Shown here piece by piece: positions 36,701 through 49,320 of a stretch of 64,000 nt of DNA. The first letter of the stretch is position 1; each line of letters opens with the position of its first letter. The notes under the pieces are model-generated. The model was not told the origin of the DNA and did not search any database. It saw nothing but the letters and a program-made list of their open reading frames with translations. Both the position numbers and the translations under genes were made by a program. Origin of the DNA: Ehretia macrophylla (taxonomy: Eukaryota > Streptophyta > Magnoliopsida > Boraginales > Ehretiaceae). The DNA lies in NCBI GenBank assembly GCA_037974665.1, contig CM075765.1, positions 20,628,648 through 20,692,647 of the forward strand, given 5' to 3'.

Positions 36701-37860
36701 TTGTCTTCTCAAAAAAAAGAAAAAAAAATTTCAGTTAGGTTAGAGAGAGATTCTCTAAAGCTCTAGAGATAGAAAACCCGCTCAAGGTGCTTCCTTTCGC
36801 CAATGTTTTTTTGCCTCTATCATCTTCCAATTCTCTACTTTGTGCTTGGTTTGTGGTTCATAGAAACTTCTGCTTTACTTCTTGGTTCGTGGCTCACGAA
36901 AACCTCTTTTCTGTGTTTCTTTTTACCTTGTTCCCATAGTGGGAAGGAAACCTAACCAGAAAGAGAAAGGTTCATCTTCTCGAACAAAACCTTTGGAAAA
37001 AATGTCAATAAGGTTAGAGAAATATTCTCTCAAGCTCTAGAGAGAGAAAACCCCCTCAAGGTGCAGCCTTTCGCTGATGTTCTTCACTTCTTTCATCTTC
37101 CAATTCTCTGCTTCGTGCTTGGTTCTTGGTTCTTGGAAAGCCTACTTTACTTCTGGGTTCGTGGCTCTCAAAAACCTTTGTTCTGTGTTTCTCTTTACCC
37201 TCTTCCCACAATGGGAAAGACACCTAACAAGAAGGAGAAAGGTTCGTCTACTCGATAAAAAAAAAAAAAAAAGTCAGTCAGGCTAACGAGATATTCTCTC
37301 AAGCTCTAGGGAGAGAAAATACTCTCAAGGTGCTGCCTTTCACTGATGTTTTTTTGCCTCTTCCATCTTCTAATTCTCTACTTCGTGCTTGGTTCGTGGT
37401 TCTCAGAAACTTCTGCTTTACTTCTTGGTTCGTGGCTCTTGAAAACCTCTGTTATATGTTTCTCTTTACCTTCTTCCTTCAATGGGAAGGAAACCTAACA
37501 AGAAGGAGAAAGGTTCGTCTTCTCAATAAAAAGAAAAAAAAAAGTCAGTCAGGTTAAAGAGAGATTCTCTCAAGCCCTAGGGAGAGAAAACCCTCTCAAT
37601 GTACTGCCTTTCACTGATGTTTTTTGCCTATTTCATCTTCTAATTCTCTACTTCGTTCTTAGCTCGTGGTTCTCGAAAACGTCTGCTTTACTCCTTGGTT
37701 TGTGGCAGGCAAAAACCTCTGTTCTGTGTTTCTCTTTAACATCTTCCCACAATGGGAAGGAAAACTAACAAGAAGGGGAAAGGTTCATCTTCTAAAAAAA
37801 AAGAAAAAAGTCAGTCAGGCTAGAGAGTGATTCTCTCAAGCTCTAAAGAGAGAAAACCCT
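33770..37860. repeat. Diverged satellite sub-array (dimer subtype)
   Basis: Units here differ from both flanks. They have cctctgctttac where other units have cctatgctttac or cctttgctttac, gaaaggttcgtc instead of gaaaggttcatc, and a subtype with caagcattagagagtg (near 34.62, 35.16, 35.71 and 36.49 kb) that alternates with a second form about every 545 bp. Neighbouring units agree less with each other than elsewhere. Limits are approximate. Confidence 0.65.
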
Positions 37861-40800
37861 CTCAAGGTGCTACCTTTCGCTGATGTTTTTTGCCTCTTTC
37901 ATCATCCAATTCTCTGCTTCGTGCTTGATTCGTGGTTCTCGGAAACGTCTGCTTTACTACTTGGTTCGTATCTCTCGAAAACCTCGGTTCTGTGTTTCTC
38001 TTTATCCTCTTCCAACAATGGGAAGGAAACCTAACATGAAGGAGAAAAACTGTCCTCTTGAACAAAACCACTGGAAAAAAAAGGTCAGTCAGGTTAGAGA
38101 GAGATTCTCTCAAGCTCTAGAGAGAGAAAACCCTCTCAAGGTACTGCCTTTTTTCTGATGTTTTTTCGCCCCTTTCATCTTCCAGTTCTCTGCTTCGTGC
38201 TTGGTTCGTGGTTCTCGGAAACCTATGCTTTACTTCTTGGTTCGTGGCTCTCAAAAACCTATGTTATGTGTTTTTCTTTACATTCTTCCCACAATGGGAA
38301 GGAAACCTAACCAGAAGGAGAATAGTTCATCTTCTCAAAAAAAAAAAAAGTCAGCCATGTTAGAGAGAGATTATCTCAAGCTCTAGAGAGAGAAAACCCT
38401 CTCAACGTACTGCCTTTCGCTGAAGTTTTTCGCCTCTTTCACGTTCTAATTCTCTGCTTCTTGCTTGGTTCATGGTTCTCGGAAAACCAGCTTTACTTCT
38501 CTGTTCGAGGTTCTCGAAAACCTACGTTCTGTGTTTCTCTTTACCCTCTTCCCACAATGGGAAGGAAAACCTAACACGAAGGAGAAAAACTGTCTTCTCG
38601 AACAAAATCACTGGAAAAAGAAAGGTCAGTCAGGTTAGAAAGAGATTCTCACAAGCTCCAGAGAGAGAAAACCCTTTCAAGGTACTGCCTTTCGCTGATT
38701 TTTTTTGCCTCTTTCATCTTCCAATTCTCTGCTTCGTGCTTGGTTCGTGTTTCTCGGAAACCTTTCTTTTCTTCTTGGTTCATGGCTCTCAAAAACCTCT
38801 ATTATGTGTTTTTCTTTACCTTCTTCCCACAATGGGAAGGAAAGCTAACCAGAAAGAGAAAGGTTCATCTTCTAAAAAAAACAAAAGAGTCAATCATGTT
38901 AGAGAGAGATTCTCTCAAGCTCTAGAGCGAGAAAACCCTATCAAGGTACTGCCTTCCGCTGAAGTTTTTCACCGCTTTCGTCTTCCAATTCTCTGGTTCA
39001 TGCTTGGTTCATGGTTCTCGGAAAACCTACTTAACTTCTTGGTTTGTGGTTCTTGAAAACCTCTATTCTGTGTTTCTCTTTACCCTCTTCCTACAATGGG
39101 AAGGAAACCTAACATGAAAGAGAAAAATCGTCTTCTCGAACAAAACCGCTGGAAAAAAAAGGTCAGTCAGGTTAGAGAGAGATTCTCTCTAGCTCTAGAG
39201 AGAGAAAACCCTCTCAAGGTGCTGCCTTTCACTGATGTTTTTTTGCCTCTTTCATCTACCAATTCTCCATTTCGTGGTTGGTTCGTGGTTCACGGAAACC
39301 TATGCTTTACTTCTTGGTTCGTGCGTCTCGAAAACCCCTGTTCTGTGTTTTTATTTACCTTTTTCCGACAATGGGAAGGACAACAAACCAAAAGGAGAAA
39401 GGTTCATCTTCTCAAAAAAAAAAAGTCAGCCATGTTAGAGAGAGATTCTCTCAAGCTCTAAAGGGAGAAAACCCTCCCAACGTACTGCCTTTCGCTGATG
39501 TTTTTTGACCTCTTTCATCTTCCAATTCTCTGCTTCGTGCTTGGTTCGTGGTTCTCGGAAACCTATGCATTACTTCTTGGTTCGTGCCTCTCGAAAACCT
39601 CTATTCTGTGTTTTTCTTTACCTTCTTCCCACAATGGGAAGGAAACCTAACCAGAAGGAGAAAGGTTAATCTTAAAAAAAAAAAAAAAAATGTCAGTCAT
39701 GTTAGAGAGAGATTCTCTCAAGCTCTACAGAGAGAAAACCCTCTCAAGGTACTGCCTTCCGCTGAAGTTTTTCGCCTCTTTCATCTTCCAATTCTCTGCT
39801 TCGTGCTTGGTTCGTGGTTCTCAGAAACCTTGGCTTTACTTCTTGGTTCGTGGCTCTCAAAAACCTCTATTCTGTGTTTTTCTTTACCTTCTTCCCACAA
39901 TGGGAAAGAAACCTAACTAGAAGAAGAAAGGTTCATCTTCTTAAAAAAAAAAAAGTTAGTCATGTTAGAGAAAGATTGTCTCAAGCTCTCGAGAGAGAAG
40001 ACCCTCTCAAGGTACTGCCCTCTGCTGAAGTTTTTCGCCTCTTTCATCTTCCAATTCTCTAGTTCATGCTTGGTTCGTGGTTCTAGGAAAACCTACTTTA
40101 CTTCTTGGTTTGTGGCTCTCAAAAACCTCTGTTCTGTGTTTTTCTTTACCTGCTTCCCACAATAGGAAGGAAGCCCAACCAGAAGGAGAAAGGTTAATCT
40201 TCTCAAAACAAAAAAAAAAGTCAGTCATGTTTGAGAGAGATTCTCTCAAGCTCTATAGAGAGAAAACCCTCTCAAGGTGCTGCATTTCGCTAATGTTTTT
40301 TTGCCTCTTTCATCTTCCTATTCTCTGCTTCGTGCTTGCTTTGTGGTTCTCAAAAACCTTTGCTTTACTTCTTGGTTCGTGGCTCTCGAAAACCTCTATT
40401 CTGTGTTTTTCTTTGCCCTCTTCCCACAATAGGAAGGAAACCTAACCAAAAGGAGAAAGGTTCATCTTCTCAAAAAAAAAAAAGTCAGTCATGTTAGAGA
40501 AAGATTCTCTCAAGCTCTAGAGAGAGAAAACCCTCCCAAGGTACTGCCTTCCACTGAAGTTTTTCGCCTCTTTCATCTTCCAATTCTCCGGTTCATGCTT
40601 GGTTCGTGGTTCTTAGAAAACCTACTTTACTTCTTGGTTCTTGGTTCTCGAAAACCTCTATTCTGTGTTTCTCTTTACCCGCTTCCCACAAAGGGAATGA
40701 AACCTAAAATGAAGGAGAAAAACCGTATTCTCGAACAAAACCGCTGGAAAAAAAAAGTCAGTCAGGTTAGAGAGAGATTCTCTCAAGCTCTAGAGAGAGA

Positions 40801-43800
40801 AAACCCTCTCAAGGTGCTGCCTTTCGCTGATGTTTTTTCGCCTATTTCATCTTCCAATTCTCTGCTTCGTGCTTGGTTCGTGGTTCTTGAAAACCTATGT
40901 TTTACTTCTTGGTTCGTGGCTCTCGAAAAACTCAGTTCTCTATTTTTCTTTACCTTCTTCCCACAATAGGAAGGAAACCTAACTAGAAGGAGAAAGGTTA
41001 ATCTTTTCAACAAAAAAAAAAGTCAGTCATGTTAGAGATAGATTCTCTCAAGCTCTACAGAGAGAAAACCCTCTCAAGGTACTGCCTTTCGCTAAAGTTT
41101 TTCACCTATTTTATCTTCCAACTCCCTGCTTCGTTCTTGGTTCGTGCTTCTCGGAAACCTATGCTTTACTTCTTGGTTCGTGGTTCTCGAAAACCTCTCT
41201 TTTGTGTTTTTCTTTACCTTCTTCCTACAATGAGAAAGAAACCTAACCAGAAGGAGAAAGGTTCATCTTCTCGAAGAAAAAAAAATAGTCGGTCATGTTG
41301 GAGAGAGATTCTCTCAACCTCTAGAGAGAGAAAACCCTCTCAAGGTACTGCCTTAAGCTGAAGTTTTTCGCCTATTTCATCTTCCAATTCTCTGCATCTT
41401 GCTTGGTTTGTGGTTCTCGAAAAACCTGGTTTACTTCTGGGTTCGTGGTTCTCGAAAACCTCTGTTCTGTGTTTCTCTTTACCCTCCTCCCACAATGGGA
41501 AGGAAACCTAACATGAAGGAGAAAAATCATCTTCTTGAAAAAAACCGCTGGAAAAAAAAATGGTCGGTCAGGTTAGAGAGAGATTCTCTCAAGCTTTAGA
41601 GAGAGAAAACCCTTTCAAGGTGTTGCCTTTCGCTGATGTTTTTTCGCCTCTTTCATCTTCCAATTCTCTGCTTTGTGCTTGGTTCATGGTTCTCAAAAAC
41701 CTTTGCTTTACTTCTTGGTTTGCGGCTCTCGAAAACCTCTATTATGTATTTTTCTTTACCTTCTTCCCACAACGGGAAGAAAACCTAACCAGAAGGAGAA
41801 AGGTTCATCTTCTAAAAAAAAAAAAAAGTTAGTCATGTTAGAGAAATATTCTCTTAAGCTGTAGAGAGAGAAAACCCTCTCAAGGTACTGTCTTCCGCTA
41901 ATGTTTTTTGCCTATTTCGTCTTCCAATTCTCTTGTTCGTGCTTGGTTCATGGTTCTCGGAAAACCTACTTAACTTCATGGTTCGTGGTTCTTGAAAACC
42001 ATTATTTTGTGTTTCTCCTTAGCCTTTTCCTTCAATAGGAAGGAAGCCTAACATGAAGGAGAAAAACCGTCTTCTCGAACAAAACCGCTAGAAAAAGAAA
42101 AGGTCAGTCAGGTTAGAGAGAGATTCTCTCAAGCTCTAGAGAGAGAAAACTCCCTCAAGGTGCTGCCTTTCACTGATGTTATTTCGCCTCTTTCATCTTC
42201 CAATTCTCTACTTCGTGCTTGGTTCATGGTTCTTAGAAAGCTTTGCTTTACTTCTTGGTTCGTGGCTCTCAAAAACCTCTATTATGTGTTTTTCTTTACC
42301 TTCTTCCCGCAATGTGGAAGAAAACCTAGCTAGAAGGAAAAAGGTTCATCTTCTAAAAAAACAAAAAAAAGTTAGTCATGTTAGAGAGAGAATCACTCAA
42401 GCTCTAGAGAGAGAAAACCCTCTCAAGGTACTGCCTTCCGCTGAAGTTTTTTGCCTCTTTCGTCTTCCAATTCTCTGGTTTGTGCTTGGTTCATGGTTCT
42501 CAGAAAACCTATTTAACTTCTAGGTTCGTGGTTCTCGAAAACCTCTATTATGTGTTTCTCTTTAACCTCTTCCTACAATGGGAAGGAAGCCTAAAATTAA
42601 GGAGAAAAACCGGCTTCTCGAACAAAACCGTTGGAAACAAAAAGGTAGGTCAGGTTAGAGAGAGATTCTCTCAAGCTCTACAGAGGGAAAACCCTCTCAA
42701 GGTGTTACCTTTCGCTGATGTTTTTTCCCCTATTTCATATTCCAATTCTCCATTTCGTGGTTGGTTCGTGGTTCTCGGAAACCTATGCTTTACTTCTTGG
42801 TTCGTGCATCTCGAAAACCTCTGTTCTGTGTTTTACTTTACCTTCTTCCGACAATGGGAAGGACACCAAACCAAAAGGAGAAAGGTTCATGTTCTCAAAA
42901 AAAAAAAAAAAAGTTAGCCATGTTAGAGAGAGATTCTCTCAAGCTCTAGAGAGAGGAAACCCTGTCAACGTACTGCATTTCGCTGATGTTTTTTGACCTC
43001 TTTCATCTTCCAATTATCTGCTTCGTGCTTGGTTCGTGGTTCTCAGAAACCTATGCGTTACTTCTTGGTTCGTGGCTCTTGAAAACCTCTATTCTGTGTC
43101 TTTCTTTACCTTCTTACCACAATGGGAAAGAAACCTAACCAGAAGGAGAAAGGTTACTCTTCAAAAAAAAAAAAGTCAGTCATGTTAGAGAGAGATTCTC
43201 TCAAGCTCAACAGAGAGAAAACCCTCTCAAGGTGCTGCCTTCCGCTGATGTTTTTTCGCCTCTTTCATCTTCCAATTCTCTACTTCGTTCTTGGTTCGTG
43301 GTTCTCAGAAACCTTTGCTTTACTTCTTGGTTCGTGGCTCTCAAAAACCTCTATTCTGTGTTTTTCTTTACCTTCTTCCCACAATGGGAAGGAAACCTAA
43401 CCAGAAGGAGAAAGGTTCGTCTTCTAAAAAATAAAAATAAAAGGTCAGTCATTCTCTCAAGCTCTACCGAGAGAAAACCCTCTCAAGGTGCTGCCTTTCG
43501 CTGTTGTTTTTTTTGCCTATTTCATCTTCCAATTCTCTACTTCGTGCTTGGTTCGTGGTTCTCAGAAACCTTTGCTTTACTTCTTGGTTCATGGCCCCCG
43601 AAAACCTCTATTATGTGTTTCTCTTTACCTTCTTCCCACAAAGGGAAGGAAACCAAACCAGAAGGAGAAAGGTTCATCTTCTCAAAAAAAAAAAAAAGTC
43701 AGTCATGTTAGAGAAAGATTCTCTCAAGCTCTAGAGAGAGAAAACCCCCTCAAGGTACTGCCTTCCGCTGAAGTTTTTCGCCTATTTCATCTTCCAATCC

Positions 43801-46800
43801 TCTGGTTCATGCTTTGTTCGTGGTTCTCAGAAAACCTACTTTACTTTTTGGTTTGTGGCTCTCGAAAACCTCTGTTCTGTGTTTTTCTTTACCTTCTTCC
43901 CACAATGGGAAGGAAACCTAACCAGAAGGAGAAAGGTTAATCTTTTCAAAAAAAAAAAGTCATTCATGTTAGAGAGAGATTCTCTCAAGCTCTACAGAGA
44001 GAAAACCCTCTCAAGGTGCTGCCTATTGCTGATGTTTTTTTGCCACTTTCATCTTCCAATTCTCTGCTTCGTGCTTGGTTCGTGGTTCTCAGAAACCTTT
44101 GCTTTATTTCTTGGTTCGTTGCTCTCGAAAACCTCTATTCTGTGTTTTTCTTTGCCATCTTCCCACAATGGGAATGAAACCTAACCAGAAGGAGAAAGGT
44201 TCATCTTCTCAAAAAAAAAAAAAAGTCAGTCATGTTAGAAAAAGATTCTCCCAAGCTCAAGAGAGAGAAAACCCTCCCAAGGTACTGCCTTTCGCTAAAG
44301 TTTTTCGCCTCCTTCATCTTCCAATTCTCTGGTTCATGCTTGGTTCGTGGTTCTTAGAAAACCTACTTAACTTCTTAGTTTGTGGTTCTCAAAAACCTCT
44401 ATTCTGTGTTTCTCTTTACCCTCTTCCTACAATGGGAAGGAAGCCTAACATGAAGGAGAAAATCCGTCTTCTCGAACAAAACCGCTTGAAAAAAAAAGGT
44501 CAGTCAGGTTAGAAAGAGATTCTCTCAAGCTCTAGAGAGAGAAAACCCTCTCAAGGTGCTGCTTTTCGCTAATGTTTTCTCGCCTCTTTCATCTTCCAAT
44601 TCTCTATTTCGTGGTTGGTTCGTGGTTTTCGGAAACCTATGCTTTACTTCTTGGTTCGTGCGTCTCGAAAACCCCAGTTCTGTGTTTTTCTTTATCTTCT
44701 TCCGACAATGGGAAGGACACCAAACCAAATGGAGAAAGGTTCATCTTCTAAAAAAAAAAAAAGTCAGCCATGTTAGAGGGAGATTCTCTCAAGCTCTACA
44801 GAGAGAAGACCCACTCAAGGTGCTACCTTTCGCTGATGTTTTTTCGCCTCTTTCATCTTCCAGTTCTCTGCTTCGTGCTTGGTTCATGGTTCTCAGAAAC
44901 CTTTGCTTTACTTCTTGGTTCGTGGCTCTCGAAAACCTCTATTCTGTGTTTTTCTTTACCTTCTTCCCACAATGGGAAGGAAACCTAACCAGAAGGAGAA
45001 AGGTTCATCTTCTCAAAAAAAAAAAAAAGTCAGTCATGTTAGAGAAAGATTCTCTTAAGCTCTAGAGAGAGTAAACCCTCTCAAGGTACTGTCTTCCGCT
45101 GAAGTTTTTGGCCTCTTTAATCTTCCAATTCTCGGGTTCATGCTTGGTTCGTGGTTCTTGAAAAACCTACTTTACTTCTTTGTTCGTGGTTCTCGAAAAC
45201 CTCTATTCTGTGTTTCTCTTTACCCGCTTCCCACAATGGGAAGGAAACCTAAAATAAAGGTGAAAAACCATCTTCTCGAACAAAACCGCTGGAAAAAAAA
45301 AGGTCAGTCAGGTTAGAGAGAGATTCTCTCAAGCTCTAGAGAGAGAAAACCCTCTCAATGTGCTGCCTTCCGCTAATGTTTTTTCGCCTCTTTCATTTTC
45401 CAATTATCTGCTTCGTGCTTGGTTCGTTGTTCTCGGAAACCTATGGTTTACTTCTTGGTTCATAGCTCTCGAAAACCTCTATTCTGTGTTTTTCTTTACC
45501 TTCTTCCCACAATAGGAAGGAAACCTAACTAGAAGGAGAAAGGTTAATCTTCTATAAAAAAATTAAAAAAAAAAGTCAGTCATGTTAGAGAGAGATTTTC
45601 TCAAGCTCTACCGAGAGAAAACCCTCTGAAGGTACTGCCTTTCGTTGATGTTTTTCGCCTATTTTATCTTCCAATTCCCTGCTTCGTGCTTGGTTCGTAC
45701 TTCTCGGAAACCTATGCTTTACTTCTTGGTTCGTGGTTCTTGAAAACCTCTCTTTTGTGTTTTTCTTTACCTTCTTCCTACAATGGGAAGGAAACCCAAC
45801 TAGAAGGAGAAAGGTTCATCTTCTCGAAAAAAAAAAAGTCGGTTATGTTAGAGAAATATTCTCTCAACCTCTAGAGAGAGAAAACCCTCTCAAGGCACTG
45901 CCTTTCGCTGAAGTTTTTCGCCTCTTTCATCTTCCAATTCTTTGCTTCGTGCTTGGTTCGGGGTTCTCAGAAACCTATGCTTTACTTCTTGGTTCGTGGC
46001 TCTCGAAAACCTCGGTTCTATGTTTTTCTTTACCTTTTTCCCAAAATGGGAAGGAAACCTATCCAGAAGGAGAAATGTTCATCTTCTCAAAAAAAAAAAA
46101 AAAGTCAGTCATATTAGGGAGAGATTCTGTTAGGCTCTACAAAGAGAAAACCCTCTCAAGGTACTGCTTTTCGCTGAAGTTTTTCGCCTATTTCATCTTC
46201 CAATTCCCTACTTCGTGCTTCCCGAAAATCTATGCTTTACTTCTTGGTTCGTGGCTCTCGAAAATCTCTCTTCTGTGTTTTTCTTTACCGTCTTCCCACA
46301 ATGGGAAGGAAACCTAACCAGAAGGAAAAAGGCTTATCATCTCGAAAAAAAAAATAGTCGGTCATGTTATAGAGAGATTCTCTCAATCTCTAGAGAGAGA
46401 AAATCCTCGCAAGGTAATGCCTTTCGCAGAAGTTTTTCGCCTCTTTTATCTTCCAATTCTCTGCTTCGTGCTTGGTTCGTGGTTCTCGGAAAACTTGGTT
46501 TACTTCTGGGTTCGTGGTTCTCAAAAACCTCTGTTCTGTGTTTCTCTTTACCCTCTTCCCACAATGGGAAGGAAACCTAACATGAAGGAGAAAAACTGTC
46601 TTCTCAAACAAAACAGCTGGAAAAAAAAGGTCAGTCAGGTTAAAGAGAGATTCTCTCAAGCTCTAGAGAGAGAAAACCCTCTCAAGGTGCTACCTTTCTC
46701 TGATGTTTTTTCGCCTCTTTCATCTTCCAATTCTTTATTTCATGGTTGGTTCGTGGTTCTCGGAAACCTATGCTTTACTTCTTGGTTCGTGCGTCTCAAA

Positions 46801-47499
46801 AACCTCTGTTTTGTGTTTTTCTTTACCTTATTCCGTCAATGGGAAGAGCACCTAACCAAAAGCAGAAAGCTTCATCTTCTCAAAAAAAAAAGTCAGCCAT
46901 GTTAGAGAGAGATTCTCTCAAGCTCTAGAGAGAGAAAACCCTCTCAACGTACTGCCTTTCGCTGATATTTTTTGACCTCTTTCATCTACCAATTCTCTGG
47001 TTCGTGGTTCTCGGAAACCTATGCATTACTTCTTGGTTCATGGCTCTCAAAAACCTATGTTCTGTGTTTTTCTTTACCTTCTTCCCACAATTGGAAGGAA
47101 ACCTAACCAGAAGGAGAAAGGTTAATTTCTCAAAAAAAAAAAAAAAAGTCAGTCATGTAATACCCCGACCCTAAGCATATAGTTATTTTTATTTATTTGC
47201 GTATATTAATATGTTTATTTTAATCATTTGCATATATTTACATGTTACCTTAATTGTTTGCATATAATTATTAGCATTACATTTTATATTTCTTAGAAAA
47301 TGTGCATTCGTTTCATTTAGTGTACATTCACGTGCATTTTGTTTTTCTATGTATCGTAGGCAACAAAATAATTACACTACACTACACTAGCTAACTAGAT
47401 TAGTCAAATTACTACAAGGTGGCAAACTAGAAATATATACTTAGTTAAGAGGGCAATTTGGTCTTTGGAGCCACTTAGATATTTGTACTTAACATAAAG

Positions 47500-47578
47500 C
47501 ACACACAACACACCCCACACACACACAAAAATACTGCAACACACACACACACAAATCAGATCACACACAACACACACC
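47500..47578. repeat. AC-rich simple repeat
   Basis: Interrupted (CA)n runs lie between the TATA-like site and the donor-like site of the outer LTR. They explain a Cys/Val-rich open frame on the minus strand. Confidence 0.85.
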
Positions 47579-47677
47579 AATCGATCAAAAGAAGAAAGAG
47601 GAGAAGAAGAAGAAATAAAGAACCCCGAGTTGATTTTCTCGCATTCTCGTGCCTTAGCTCGCGTTCCTAACATGTGT

Positions 47678-47688
47678 AAGGTGAGGGG
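47678..47688 (+). promoter_or_regulatory. Splice-donor-like site, outer LTR
   Basis: GTAAG/GTGAGGGG with GT at 47681, about 190 bp after acataaag. Same context as in the other LTR groups. Functional role inferred. Confidence 0.4.
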
Positions 47689-48169
47689 AATCTTTTAAAA
47701 AACTGATTTCAGAACTTACATTGTATATATATGTGTTTTTTAGTAAGAAATTATTGTATTAGACAAGTTTATACATGTATATGTTTGCAGGATTTGGTTG
47801 CAGCTGCTGTACTTTATGTATTGTTTGAGCAAATAATTATTTTGGGAAAAATCTGGAAAAATCATATATTAATCTAGACTGGGAGAGGTACAACTTTCAT
47901 GTTGGAAGAATTGTGAAGAAAAATCATTTGTTTGCTCGTAATTGCTGAAATCAGTGAAGTTTTGTAGTTGACTGGAACTGGACAGTTTTACTTTCCTGAA
48001 TTTCGTGGAGTTTTTGACCTAGTTAGATAACTTGGAAAATTATGAAAATTTTACATGACCTAGATAAGCTAGTTTAGAACAATTTATATTTATGTCGACT
48101 TGGCCAATTCCTCCATCTAATACCTTTAAGAAAATAAAAACTGAAACCTGATAGAATTCGTGACCAATC

Positions 48170-48325
48170 TGGACAGCTTTGCGCACTTGAGTTGTTTTAG
48201 CCATATCTTGATGAATTTAGCTCAGAATTGAGTTCTTTTTTATTCTAGAGTTATCTACTTTCGAAGAGATTTCCATACACATAAAAATCAGTTTCATAGG
48301 AGGTCATTTGCTTAGGTAATTGTGC
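48170..48325 (+). repeat. Degenerate internal duplication in the outer LTR, copy 1
   Basis: Shares with 49180-49320 an ordered run of words: gaattgagttc, agt-atctac, aaatcagt, a gga-gtc motif and taggtaa. Identity is modest but the order and spacing match. Confidence 0.55.
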
Positions 48326-49179
48326 AGCCAAAATTGAGGTACTGCTGAGATGTTGAAAGTGTTAAAACTTATTTGCTTTGTGCTCTTTGGCTTCTTGAAG
48401 TTAAATAATGTACTATATATGCTTATCTATGCTTATTTTACTCTCAAATATGGGTATAGAATATGTCTATGTGATTTGATAACTTGATTCATTACTAGTA
48501 TTGCCTTATTGAATTAAAAAGGGAAAAAAATGAAGTTAGAGCCTTAATGCTTAGTTTTAGCTTGGGTATTGAGTTATATGTGTTGTAGAGACTAGGATCA
48601 CTTATTAGTTGCTCAAAATAAAGTGAATGTGGTGTGTTTGTGTGTGGTGAACCTAAGGGGCCGAGTAGTGTTCTTGTGTATAAGGGGTGTTTATGTGGTT
48701 TCTTGAGTTATATGAGTAGTTTAGGTGTTAAATGAATGACTTGCCTTAAATTGTTCAATGGATTACTTTACTTGCGTGTTTGGCTATCATGTGGAATTAC
48801 TTAATGTATTATGTTGTAGTGGATGCTAGGTAATTTGTTCAATTGTGTGTAGGCTACCTGTTTGCCAAAAGTTTAAAGAGAGGAATAGAAATGCATTGCA
48901 TACTAGTATATTGCTAGTAGTTAGTTTAGTGCATGAAAACATCAAGTAGAACAAGAAGTGCATATTCGTCAGCCCACTGCCCTGTTTTTGAAGAACTTTT
49001 GACATAGCAAACGTGCTCTAAAATTAACAAAATTTATATGGCAGCTAGATTAGACAGTTTAGAACAAATGTGGATTTCTAGAGCTAAGGCAAATTCTAAC
49101 GTTTTGGCCCCGCAATTTAGCTATTTCCGAAATGTGTTTGAAAATCGCTGGTGCAGGAGGCAGTTCGCGCAGTTGCACG

Positions 49180-49320
49180 GAAAAGGTCATAACTTGTGAA
49201 ATTTAGATCGGAATTGAGTTCCTCTTGAGGCTAAAGTCATCTACACTTAGAGAGCTACGTTTATATATATAAATCAGTCAGTTTGGAGGTCTATAGCATA
49301 GGTAACGGAATTGATTAAAT
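49180..49320 (+). repeat. Degenerate internal duplication in the outer LTR, copy 2
   Basis: Partner of 48170-48325, about 1.0 kb away. Confidence 0.55.

Larger units (their letters stand above)
26295..47155. repeat. Tandem satellite, block 3
   Basis: About 78 units of the same satellite. Subtypes A, B, C and D are mixed. C units occur near 27.60, 30.58, 41.32, 45.87 and 46.39 kb, and D units near 26.53, 28.68, 29.75, 32.17, 39.44, 42.94, 44.78 and 46.92 kb. The first part (26.3-32.4 kb) is built of long-range copies of 12 and then 9 units. A more diverged block lies at about 33.77-37.86 kb. Some units are shortened, such as one near 27.51 kb that lacks the ctgtg to caatgg part. Open frames up to about 195 codons occur in several frames at once and show no recognisable domain. 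No gene is supported. Confidence 0.96.

Noticed and set aside
47404-47673. Cys/Val-rich 89-codon frame on the minus strand
   Set aside because: It is made largely of the AC-rich simple repeat in the outer LTR.
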